From Bacteroidota bacterium (GTDB lineage Bacteria; Bacteroidota; Bacteroidia; UBA8524), in contig DQHT01000091.1 in the NCBI GenBank assembly GCA_003531115.1, positions 3,745 to 25,396 of the forward strand: a stretch of DNA of 21,652 nucleotides, in the 5' to 3' direction. Below the pieces are notes generated by a model that was not told the DNA's origin, made no database searches, and saw nothing but the letters and a program-made list of their open reading frames with translations. Below, piece after piece: positions 6,558 to 13,916 of this stretch (positions are counted from its first letter, which is position 1; every line of letters starts with the position of its first letter). The position numbers and the translations under genes were made by a program.

Positions 6558-8039
6558 ATGGTTACCCGGCAACTTACAACAAAACCAGCTTTTCTTCTCT
6601 TTTGTTTGCTGCTGATTTCAGCCATTAGTCGTGTTCCGCTCCTATTTCCTGACAGGATGGTACTTGACGGTGACGAAGCCCTTATGGGGCTTATGAGCAT
6701 CCATCAACTGGAACTGGGCGAAACGCCCTGGTTCTTTTGGGGACAACGTTATGGCTTTAGTCTGATCGAAGTAAGTTTCATCAGTTTTTTCCATCAAATA
6801 TTGGGCTATTCTGATCTGGCTGTTAAAACAGGCATGTTAAGTCTGTGGTTGGTAGCCCTGAGCGGCTTGTTCCTCTTCCTCAAAGAAAAACTTTCAGCCC
6901 GCTGGGCCTTTGCCCTGGTTTTGCTCTTTGCCCTCCATCCGGTTTGGTTCTATTGGAGCATCAAAGCCAGGGGTGGTTACCTTACGGCACTCGCTTGTTC
7001 GGGGTGGTTGTTTTTTCTGGCGGCAAAACCATCGATCCCTTTATGGATACGTGGCCTGGGTATCGGCATTTTTATGGCGCTGATCTACCATGCCATGAAA
7101 TTATGGTTTCCGTCCAGTATACTTTTTGTGGCAGCACTCCTCTATCAACAAAACAAAAAACTTCCTCTCGTTTTTTTTGCCCTGACCAGCTTTGTGGCCA
7201 GTTTTTCCCTCATGTATTTCCTCTCTCTCGATTATCCTGATTATTGGAATCCCAGAGTGATCGATATCTCATTATGGCAAAGCAATCTGGGACTGGCCCT
7301 GTCACGTGTCCAGGACTTCTTTGAGGGAAATTATTTTTTGGGAGATATCCATCCGGTAAAAAACTGGACTTTAATCTCCTGGCAACTAATAAAAGGGTTG
7401 TTTATGTGTAGCATGATACTGGCTGTTTTGCAATGGAAAGAGCGGACAGACAAAGTGGCACAGTTTCTTTTTTTGGGAGCAGCTCTGGCTCCACTGGGTG
7501 TTTTGATCATTACCAACGAATTTTTTAGTCCGCGTTATCTCCTGCCCGCCCCTTTCTTTTTGTTTTTCTGGTGTGCGCTTCAATGGAACAGGCTGAGGTA
7601 TACCGGTCTGCTCCGGACTATCGGTATTGCTGCTTCATTTATTTTTCTGGCCGGATCCTGGCAACTCACCCAAACCGATTATTTCCAAAAACGGGTTCAG
7701 GAACGCATCGATAAAATTGCATTGAGTAAAAAATTGTTGGATGATGGATATACCCATGTTCTCTGCAACACCCCTGAAACCCATTGGCAGCTGATGTATT
7801 ACAGCAAAGGTCAATTGGTCTGTTCCGGGATTTATCCGCATGACCGGTTCCAGGCATTCCCGAACGCAGTTCGGGAAGCCTATAATTCGGGGAAGCCTGT
7901 CCCTGTTCTTTCCGGCGACCCCCGAGCCTGGCAGGGACTTGACAAATTCATGGAGCCCTATGGTTCTCAGTACCTGATACGGAAGCCTACTCCCGGACAA
8001 CTTGATTCCATGGACTTTGAAATGCGGATATTGTATTAA
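6558..8039 (+). CDS. Multi-pass GT-C fold glycosyltransferase-like membrane protein (GT39/ArnT-like)
   Basis: Predicted inner-membrane transferase using a lipid-linked sugar as donor. The 493-residue product has many hydrophobic segments (about ten) from residue 10 to about 375, and a soluble C-terminal part of roughly 115 residues. In the first extracytoplasmic loop DGDEALMG (Asp37-Gly-Asp-Glu40) matches the acidic motif of GT-C enzymes such as PMT, ArnT and related families. The first transmembrane segment starts about 10 residues in. A TTTATTTG (6546-6553), one mismatch from TAnnTTTG, lies 4 bases before the ATG. The nearby GT2 gene could supply a polyprenyl-phosphate sugar donor (inference). 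Substrate unknown; family assignment is moderate because GT-C families diverge strongly. Confidence 0.7.
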   Translation: MVTRQLTTKPAFLLFCLLLISAISRVPLLFPDRMVLDGDEALMGLMSIHQLELGETPWFFWGQRYGFSLIEVSFISFFHQILGYSDLAVKTGMLSLWLVALSGLFLFLKEKLSARWAFALVLLFALHPVWFYWSIKARGGYLTALACSGWLFFLAAKPSIPLWIRGLGIGIFMALIYHAMKLWFPSSILFVAALLYQQNKKLPLVFFALTSFVASFSLMYFLSLDYPDYWNPRVIDISLWQSNLGLALSRVQDFFEGNYFLGDIHPVKNWTLISWQLIKGLFMCSMILAVLQWKERTDKVAQFLFLGAALAPLGVLIITNEFFSPRYLLPAPFFLFFWCALQWNRLRYTGLLRTIGIAASFIFLAGSWQLTQTDYFQKRVQERIDKIALSKKLLDDGYTHVLCNTPETHWQLMYYSKGQLVCSGIYPHDRFQAFPNAVREAYNSGKPVPVLSGDPRAWQGLDKFMEPYGSQYLIRKPTPGQLDSMDFEMRILY

Positions 8040-8150
8040 AAGCTGAAAAAAGGAAAGAGTCGGTAACAGCAAGGAGCAAAAAATACCAAATTGTAGGTAT
8101 ATCCCGTAGCATCTATTAGCCGTAATTTGGATTTTTAAATTCGTAGTAAA
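8040..8150 (+). promoter_or_regulatory. Leader region of the six-gene kinase/FHA/protease cluster
   Basis: A 111-base gap, by far the longest in the plus-strand run 6558-15857, and so the likely promoter of the cluster. A TAATTTG at 8123-8129 is one base short of TAnnTTTG, and a TTG at 8091-8093 is too far upstream to pair with it well. No terminator hairpin for the preceding gene is visible, so read-through is possible. Confidence 0.3.
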
Positions 8151-9689
8151 ATGGCCAATAGAGCAACACAGTCCCTGACCGCAGGTATGAAGATCTTAGG
8201 AGGAGCGAACCTCCCGACCTATACCCTGGAGTATTTAACCCCTACCACCAAACATGCTGTAGGGAGCTATGAAACCATCGTAATACCTTATATCGAGCTT
8301 GGAAGGAGCTCTAAATGCGGGGTACAATTCAGCGACGACACGCCAACGGTTAGTCGCCGGCATTGCGCGATCGAAAGAAAAGGTGCGGAAACCAGCATTA
8401 TCAATCTTTCGGAATCGAACCCTACCCTTATCAATGGCCGGCCGGTTTCCAGTAAATATTTTCTGAATAACGGAGATGAGATCCAGCTTTCACTTGAAGG
8501 ACCAAAACTGCGATACAATACAACAAAAACGGGAACTGCGAAGATCGGTTTCACCAATAAGATGAACCTGGTGATGCAACAGGCTATCAAACCGTACAAA
8601 ACGGTGGCTATCACGGTACTAACCTTATTTGTTGTTGCGGTTTCTGCCGGTTCTTATGCCCTCGTAAAACTGAACCAGGAGAACGTAGTTTTGGCTGAAA
8701 AAATTGAAGACCAGGCCGAATTAACCAGCCAACAAGCCGATTCCCTCGCCAAACTGAATGAGGCAAACAAGGCTCTTGGGGCCATGATGCAGATCTCGGA
8801 TGAAAAGTTGAAAGCAGAACAGCAACGCTTAATGCGCACCAACCAGGGGCTGGTTTCGCAACTCAGCGAACTGCGCCAAAAAAATGAAGAGGTTATTGCT
8901 GCCAACAAATCGGGGGCTGAGCTGATCGAACCTTTAAAAGGATATGTGCTTGCCCTGTTTCTGAACAAAATGACGGTAGAATACGAAGGAAGCACCGAAA
9001 CCTACGACCTTGGAGGTGATTGCATGTGTACCGGATTTATCACCAATGATGGCAATTTTGTTACCGCCCGCCATTGTATCGATGCCCCGCTAACCGACAA
9101 CGAAGTGGCCAATTTCGTTGACAACAGCGGAGGAAAAGTAACCATGCATTATACAGCCATGTCGTACGATCAGAGTATCAAGTTCGATTTTACGAACCGC
9201 GATATGAAGGCAGATTACTCCAAAGACAAAAAATACCAGCATACCCTGCAGGGCGTTTCAGGCACCCTGCGTGTTCCAGACTATTTTAGCGGAGCTGATT
9301 GGGCTTATATGCCTACCAAATATACCTCAGGACTACCTTTTGACAAAACCCTTTCGTCCAGCCTGAAATCAGGAGATCGTTTGATCGTTCTCGGGTATTC
9401 ATATGGAATGACCTACCGTACTGACGGTAACCTCGAACCCTATTATTCAACCGGTAACGTGGCTTTAAGTGGCTTGCAAAATAAAACCATTCAGACCAGT
9501 GAAGCAGGTTTCGATGGAGGTAACTCAGGAGGGCCTGTATTTGTGGTTCGAAACGGTGGCATACAATGCATCGGAATTGTTACCGGAAAATGGCGAAAAC
9601 CCGAAGTATCTGTAACGGAAAGTGGCGATTATACGCAAACCATGGTCGATGCCAATATCCAGATCGTCACGCCATTGATTAACTATTGA
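8151..9689 (+). CDS. FHA - transmembrane - coiled coil - trypsin-like serine protease
   Basis: A 512-residue membrane protein. An N-terminal FHA domain (about 40-125) keeps the phosphothreonine-binding pattern: Gly51-Arg52-Ser53, Ser68-Arg-Arg-His71 and an Asn-rich SNPTLING loop (89-96). One transmembrane segment follows (about 150-172), then a Gln/Glu/Lys-rich coiled coil (about 175-255). A chymotrypsin-fold protease (about 262-512) has a full triad: His308 in TARHC, Asp383 in GADWAY and Ser459 in GNSGGP. Cys293 and Cys309 match the conserved disulfide beside the catalytic His in trypsins, supporting an extracytoplasmic location. The protein would read phosphothreonine in the cytoplasm and cut in the periplasm (inference). 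It is the first gene of the cluster; the next starts 3 bases after its stop. No obvious Shine-Dalgarno. Confidence 0.85.
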   Translation: MANRATQSLTAGMKILGGANLPTYTLEYLTPTTKHAVGSYETIVIPYIELGRSSKCGVQFSDDTPTVSRRHCAIERKGAETSIINLSESNPTLINGRPVSSKYFLNNGDEIQLSLEGPKLRYNTTKTGTAKIGFTNKMNLVMQQAIKPYKTVAITVLTLFVVAVSAGSYALVKLNQENVVLAEKIEDQAELTSQQADSLAKLNEANKALGAMMQISDEKLKAEQQRLMRTNQGLVSQLSELRQKNEEVIAANKSGAELIEPLKGYVLALFLNKMTVEYEGSTETYDLGGDCMCTGFITNDGNFVTARHCIDAPLTDNEVANFVDNSGGKVTMHYTAMSYDQSIKFDFTNRDMKADYSKDKKYQHTLQGVSGTLRVPDYFSGADWAYMPTKYTSGLPFDKTLSSSLKSGDRLIVLGYSYGMTYRTDGNLEPYYSTGNVALSGLQNKTIQTSEAGFDGGNSGGPVFVVRNGGIQCIGIVTGKWRKPEVSVTESGDYTQTMVDANIQIVTPLINY

Positions 9690-9692
9690 TCT

Positions 9693-10466
9693 ATGAAAGT
9701 AAAGGCCTCTTTATTTTTGTTGTTCTTCCTCGTTACCTCCTATACAGCCACATGCCAGATCATACGCATCAATAACCAATGTAACCCGCTGATCGGCTCC
9801 CTGGAACAGGTGGTTTATATTGTGCGGCAGGACTATGCCCTGAAAGGAAGCGACGGGGTGCTTTATGGACAAAATAACCAGGAATATTTTGGCTACCGAT
9901 ACGGTCCGGCAATAGTCTGGAACGGGCAATTGTATGTGAGTCCTGTGACCTATTACGCCCATTTGCGTGACACTTCGGCTACCAATTATGGAGCGGAATA
10001 TGTTCCGGTGCCGACGACCACCTCTTTCAAACATGTGGCGCAGGATCTGTTTACCAAAATCGATCCTGAGGCATTAAAAGCGACACCCGAAAAAGCTACG
10101 GTGGTCATGACAGATAGCATGAGTGGCTCACAACCTGTTGGTATAGAGAGTATAAGTACAAAAAAGACCCTGCTGGTTACTTTCGAGTGCCGGGATGTCG
10201 AACTCAGCGACAGCTCCAGATTTAAACTCAACTTTCTGTATGCCGAAATCATACGGGAACCCAATGGCAAAATGCATATCAAAGAAACGAGTATGGGTAA
10301 TGCTGTGCGTTTTGCTCTGGTATTCGATGAAATTACAGAAATTGGTGTGGCCCGGCTTGAATTCCGGGGCTTTGCGGAAACAATGAACGGAGCCGTGCAG
10401 ATCAATCCGGTAAAGGTGGAAGATGCACCGGAAACAAACAACAACGGAAAATCCAGAAAAAAATAA
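9693..10466 (+). CDS. Secreted protein of unknown function
   Basis: Not recognised. The 257-residue product starts with Lys-led hydrophobic residues (1-20) ending TATC-Q: either a signal peptide cut before Gln22 or, less likely, a lipoprotein with Cys21. The mature part is beta-rich, mixed in charge, has one further N-terminal Cys (Cys29) and ends in a basic Asn/Lys tail. Residues around 110-150 (SFKHVAQDLF to GSQPVGIES) look like a linker between two halves. It sits between the protease and the phosphatase, with 3 bases before it and a 1-base TAATG overlap after it, so it is probably translationally coupled to the phosphatase. A periplasmic partner or substrate of the protease is a reasonable guess, nothing more. 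Confidence 0.8.
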   Translation: MKVKASLFLLFFLVTSYTATCQIIRINNQCNPLIGSLEQVVYIVRQDYALKGSDGVLYGQNNQEYFGYRYGPAIVWNGQLYVSPVTYYAHLRDTSATNYGAEYVPVPTTTSFKHVAQDLFTKIDPEALKATPEKATVVMTDSMSGSQPVGIESISTKKTLLVTFECRDVELSDSSRFKLNFLYAEIIREPNGKMHIKETSMGNAVRFALVFDEITEIGVARLEFRGFAETMNGAVQINPVKVEDAPETNNNGKSRKK

Positions 10467-11905
10467 TGGCACTAAAATTCACCCTGTTTGGCAATACCCA
10501 TGTTGGCAGCGTTCGCGACCACAATGAGGACAATTTTGCCGTATGTTCAGACCTCTCTGACAAACTCTGGAGTTTTGCCAAAGACGAAGCCCGAACGCTT
10601 TCAGAAAAAGGAGCCTTATTGGTAGTTGCCGATGGAATGGGTGGCACCAACGCGGGAGAAGTAGCTTCTGATATTGCCCAGAACAGTGTAAAGAAGGCCT
10701 TCGAAGCCATGGAAACGCTTCCGGCAGGAACAAAAGAGCGGGAAAATTTCCTGAAAAAAGTGATCGTTCAGGCCCATCAGGAGGTAGTAAAACATCAGGA
10801 AGATAATCTGGATACTGCCGGTATGGGAACAACCCTGGTAATCGCCTGGGTGATCGATGATCTGGTCCATGCTGCCTGGAGCGGAGACAGCCGCTGTTAT
10901 GTCTATGAAGAAGGCAAAACATTGGTACCCTTTTCTGAGGACCATTCCATCGTATGGGAATTGGTAAAAAAAGGTGATCTCACTGCAGAAGAAGCCAGAC
11001 TTCATCCAAATAGCAATATCATCAGCCAGAGTCTCGGCGACCCGAAAAATGCTCCTAAACCGGATGTAAAAACCCGGCCTTTGTACGCCGGAAATAAAAT
11101 TCTCGTATGCAGCGACGGATTAAATGGAATGATCAGCGATGGAGAGATCCAGGCTTATTTGCAACGCAAGCAGGATGTCGCTCAAACCTGTCGGGAACTT
11201 GTTGAGGCAGCCAATAACGCCGGGGGTCATGATAATATTACCTGTTTGTTGCTCGAGGTAAAAGAAGGGGCAGCAGCACCCGTGGAAAACCCGGGAAGCC
11301 AGCCAACCCAAACGGCAGTATTGCGTAAAAAAGTCAAATACAATTATGCCATCATCGCCATCCTCGTTCTTGCCCTGGCCTTATTGGCGTATCAATTTAT
11401 GCGTAACGCGGATGGCGAAAAAACTGGCCCGACTACCCTGGCTCTTCAAACAATGGCCGTACATCCCCAGGATGACCTGATCATCGATATCAATACCCTT
11501 TTATCGAAGAAAGTCGATCAGATCGAAAAAATAATCTGGCCCGAAGGAAAATACCAACTAAGCGGAACTATGCTTACGCTACTGGGTCCTGTTTCCACCA
11601 GCGACACCTTGTTCATCAGTTATACCTTGCCGGAAGAAGAAGGGAGCTTTTTAAGTCCGGTACTTTTTACAAGCAAAGTCGATGAAGCAGGCGAAGCCGA
11701 TAGCGAGGTTGAACCAGTAGCTCCGGCATCCGGACAGGATGACATGACACCCGCTCCGATCCAGTCGCCACAAAGAGAAACAGCGCCGACTCCGCCAAGA
11801 GATACAGCCCGGGTTCAGGCACCTCCTCAAAGACAAAGAGACACGGTCATAGCGCCACAGAAACCAAGATTGAACCCGATCAATAATACAGATACAACTA
11901 AATAA
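10466..11905 (+). CDS. PP2C-family Ser/Thr phosphatase with transmembrane segment and periplasmic tail
   Basis: Metal-dependent phosphatase that should remove phosphate from Ser/Thr, opposing the two kinases downstream. In the 479-residue product the PP2C domain spans about 5-266. Metal ligands are in place: Glu21/Asp22 in HNEDNF, Asp56 in ADGMGG, Asp217 in CSDGLNG and Asp256 in GGHDN. WSGDSR (138-143) is also typical. A linker leads to one transmembrane segment (about 293-313). The extracytoplasmic part has a small, probably beta-rich domain (about 322-405) and a Pro/Thr/Gln-rich disordered tail to the end. Soluble bacterial PP2Cs are near 240 residues, so the C-terminal half is extra. The start overlaps the preceding stop by 1 base. 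Confidence 0.93.
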   Translation: MALKFTLFGNTHVGSVRDHNEDNFAVCSDLSDKLWSFAKDEARTLSEKGALLVVADGMGGTNAGEVASDIAQNSVKKAFEAMETLPAGTKERENFLKKVIVQAHQEVVKHQEDNLDTAGMGTTLVIAWVIDDLVHAAWSGDSRCYVYEEGKTLVPFSEDHSIVWELVKKGDLTAEEARLHPNSNIISQSLGDPKNAPKPDVKTRPLYAGNKILVCSDGLNGMISDGEIQAYLQRKQDVAQTCRELVEAANNAGGHDNITCLLLEVKEGAAAPVENPGSQPTQTAVLRKKVKYNYAIIAILVLALALLAYQFMRNADGEKTGPTTLALQTMAVHPQDDLIIDINTLLSKKVDQIEKIIWPEGKYQLSGTMLTLLGPVSTSDTLFISYTLPEEEGSFLSPVLFTSKVDEAGEADSEVEPVAPASGQDDMTPAPIQSPQRETAPTPPRDTARVQAPPQRQRDTVIAPQKPRLNPINNTDTTK

Positions 11906-11915
11906 ACTGCCAACG

Positions 11916-12590
11916 ATGAGATGCCTTGAATGTGGATACCAGAATGACGAAAGTGTAAGTACCTGTACCAAATGCGGCACACTGCTTATGCCTTCTTCCA
12001 AAATAAAAAAAACTGAAGCTCCTGCAAAGAAGCCTGAAACAGCAAACCCGGAAATTAAAGTATCGGGCAATCCAACGATCATTGGTAAAGCGGTTGACCT
12101 GACTGCCTGGGATGAACCCGAAACTACGAGCCCAAAAACGATAAAGAACCAGGCGTATTTCACTTGTGCTGCCTGCAACTATTACCCCCTGAAAGAGGAA
12201 GTTTCTTCCGAAAATGCCTGTCCGAATTGCGGAAGTACGGGTGAGGCGGGTAAAGGTGAAAACAAACAGTCCGGCACCATGAAACTTGGTGATTTCCAAT
12301 TGGGTGAAGCGCAAATTTCTGTGACCCTCAAGGAAGAAGGTGGAGAAAAAAGTATCCGCATGGAGGGTGAAGAACTGAAGCTTAACCGTGAAAATCTGGA
12401 CCCGAATAACAAATCCATCGCTTCAAAAAAACATGCCCGGCTAAGCCTGGAAAAAGGAGAACTCTTTTTGGAAGATGAAAGCAGCAACAAAGCCACTTTT
12501 GTTCAGGTTTCAGGAAAGGTGAAATTGGAAAACGGGATGCGTATCATCCTCGGAAATAAAATGTATACAGTAAGCATAGAAGAAAAATAA
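11916..12590 (+). CDS. Double zinc-ribbon plus FHA domain protein
   Basis: A 224-residue soluble protein, probably a cytoplasmic phosphothreonine reader or adaptor. An N-terminal zinc ribbon has Cys3/Cys6 and Cys17/Cys20. A linker (about 24-80) includes an ETTS tetrapeptide (69-72). A second zinc ribbon has Cys84/Cys87 and Cys102/Cys105. The C-terminal FHA domain (about 125-222) keeps Arg159, Ser170-Lys-Lys-His173 and the Ser-Ser-Asn191 loop, so it could bind phosphothreonine. The ETTS motif ahead of an FHA domain recalls GarA/OdhI, actinobacterial FHA proteins phosphorylated in such a motif by PknB/PknG; four residues can match by chance. The gene follows the phosphatase by 10 bases and overlaps the kinase gene by 1 base, fitting a kinase substrate or adaptor. 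Confidence 0.82.
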   Translation: MRCLECGYQNDESVSTCTKCGTLLMPSSKIKKTEAPAKKPETANPEIKVSGNPTIIGKAVDLTAWDEPETTSPKTIKNQAYFTCAACNYYPLKEEVSSENACPNCGSTGEAGKGENKQSGTMKLGDFQLGEAQISVTLKEEGGEKSIRMEGEELKLNRENLDPNNKSIASKKHARLSLEKGELFLEDESSNKATFVQVSGKVKLENGMRIILGNKMYTVSIEEK

Positions 12591-13897
12591 TGGCAGCTCC
12601 GGGCGTAATCGACATACAGGAAGGTTCCATTATCCAGTCGGCGAGCAAAACCTATACGGTCGATCGATTGCTGGGTGAAGGAGGTTTCGGGAGTGTGTAC
12701 CTGGTGCGCGACGGGAGCAAACCCTATGCATTAAAAATTACAAAAATGTGGACGTTTATGCCCAATGAACGTCTTGAATACGCCAAACGTTTTAAGCAGG
12801 AATTTGAATACGGATCCCGACTGCAAAGCCGCTACCTGGTTAAAAGTCATGATTTTGATCTGGCCAATGGCAATCCGTTTTTGGTGATGGATGTTTGCGC
12901 CGGAGGATCTGTTCGGGACCTGATCGGCAAATCAAACCGTCCGGATGAGATCGATCAGGTGGCACACGGTATTCTTTGCGGATTACGTGACCTGCATTCA
13001 GAAGGAATTATTCATCGCGATCTGAAACCGGAGAACATCCTTTTCGATGACCAAAAAATACCCAAACTTTCTGATTTCGGCATCTCTGCCTCTGTTAAAA
13101 AGCGCCATACAGTAGCCAACTTTCTGGGCCATGCCAAGGAAGTTTTTGCTACAGGCACCTATTCCCCACCCGAGCAGATCGACCCGCGCCTGGCCATGAA
13201 AGTGATGGGCCCCGCTAACGACTTTTTTGCTTTCGGAGCCCTGATGTACGAACTGATCGCAAGGGGCAAATTTCCCTTCGGCGATTTCGAGGACTTTATG
13301 GAGAATATGCCCGCCTATGAAAAAAGGAAAAAAAATGAGGACTGGGATCGTTCAACCTTGCATCAATCCGGAGTTGATCCAAAATGGACAGGCATCATTG
13401 AACGTTGTTTAAAAGCAAGGCCCGAAGATCGGTTTCAATCAGCCGATGAAATTTTACAGGCTATAGGTTTTGACCCGCAACAGCAACGCCAAAGGCCTGA
13501 AGTTCACCCGAATAGTCAATGGAAATTTAGCGTACAAAATGGAGAAGAGATCGGGCGTATTTATCTGGTTTCTAATCTCTTAAATAGAAAAAATAAGCTT
13601 CCGTTAACCCTGGGATGGTTTAATCCGGAAGATCCCTTTACAAACGACATTGGCATTGCCGAAAATTTTACCCAGTACATTTCGAACTATCACGCAACAC
13701 TTGAGTATCTGCCCGAACTGAACCGAATCCGGATAAAAGACGGTCAGTACCGTAAGAAGGATGGCGTTGATGGCTGGTACAGATCAACCAATGGTATTCT
13801 GGTAAATGGCCGGCATGTAGACGAGGCCGGAGTTATTCTGGAGCCGGACGATATCATCAGCATTGGCGATACGACCTTAAAGACCACAGTTTTTTAA
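12590..13897 (+). CDS. Ser/Thr protein kinase with C-terminal FHA-like domain
   Basis: A 435-residue cytoplasmic protein without a transmembrane segment. The kinase domain (about 20-295) is complete: glycine loop GEGGFGSV (29-36), Lys49 in ALKI, a C-helix Glu at 71 or 73, catalytic HRDLKPEN (142-149, Asp144), DFG 162-164 and GTYSPPEQ. It is an RD kinase, probably activated by loop phosphorylation. Residues about 310-435 resemble FHA: NDI (352-354), Ser365-Asn-Tyr-His368 and STNGILVNG (399-407). The Arg that normally grips the phosphate in the first loop seems replaced by Trp343 (LGW in place of IGR), so this FHA may not bind phosphothreonine. Translation is coupled to the preceding FHA gene by a 1-base overlap. 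No PASTA domain is present. Confidence 0.92.
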   Translation: MAAPGVIDIQEGSIIQSASKTYTVDRLLGEGGFGSVYLVRDGSKPYALKITKMWTFMPNERLEYAKRFKQEFEYGSRLQSRYLVKSHDFDLANGNPFLVMDVCAGGSVRDLIGKSNRPDEIDQVAHGILCGLRDLHSEGIIHRDLKPENILFDDQKIPKLSDFGISASVKKRHTVANFLGHAKEVFATGTYSPPEQIDPRLAMKVMGPANDFFAFGALMYELIARGKFPFGDFEDFMENMPAYEKRKKNEDWDRSTLHQSGVDPKWTGIIERCLKARPEDRFQSADEILQAIGFDPQQQRQRPEVHPNSQWKFSVQNGEEIGRIYLVSNLLNRKNKLPLTLGWFNPEDPFTNDIGIAENFTQYISNYHATLEYLPELNRIRIKDGQYRKKDGVDGWYRSTNGILVNGRHVDEAGVILEPDDIISIGDTTLKTTVF

Positions 13898-13916
13898 TCC
13901 ATTAATTCAACAAAGC

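Noticed and set aside
11651..12314. Overlapping minus-strand open frames opposite the phosphatase tail and zinc-ribbon gene
   Set aside because: They mirror clear plus-strand coding with conserved motifs, and are Ser/Phe/Arg-rich without a signal or domain.
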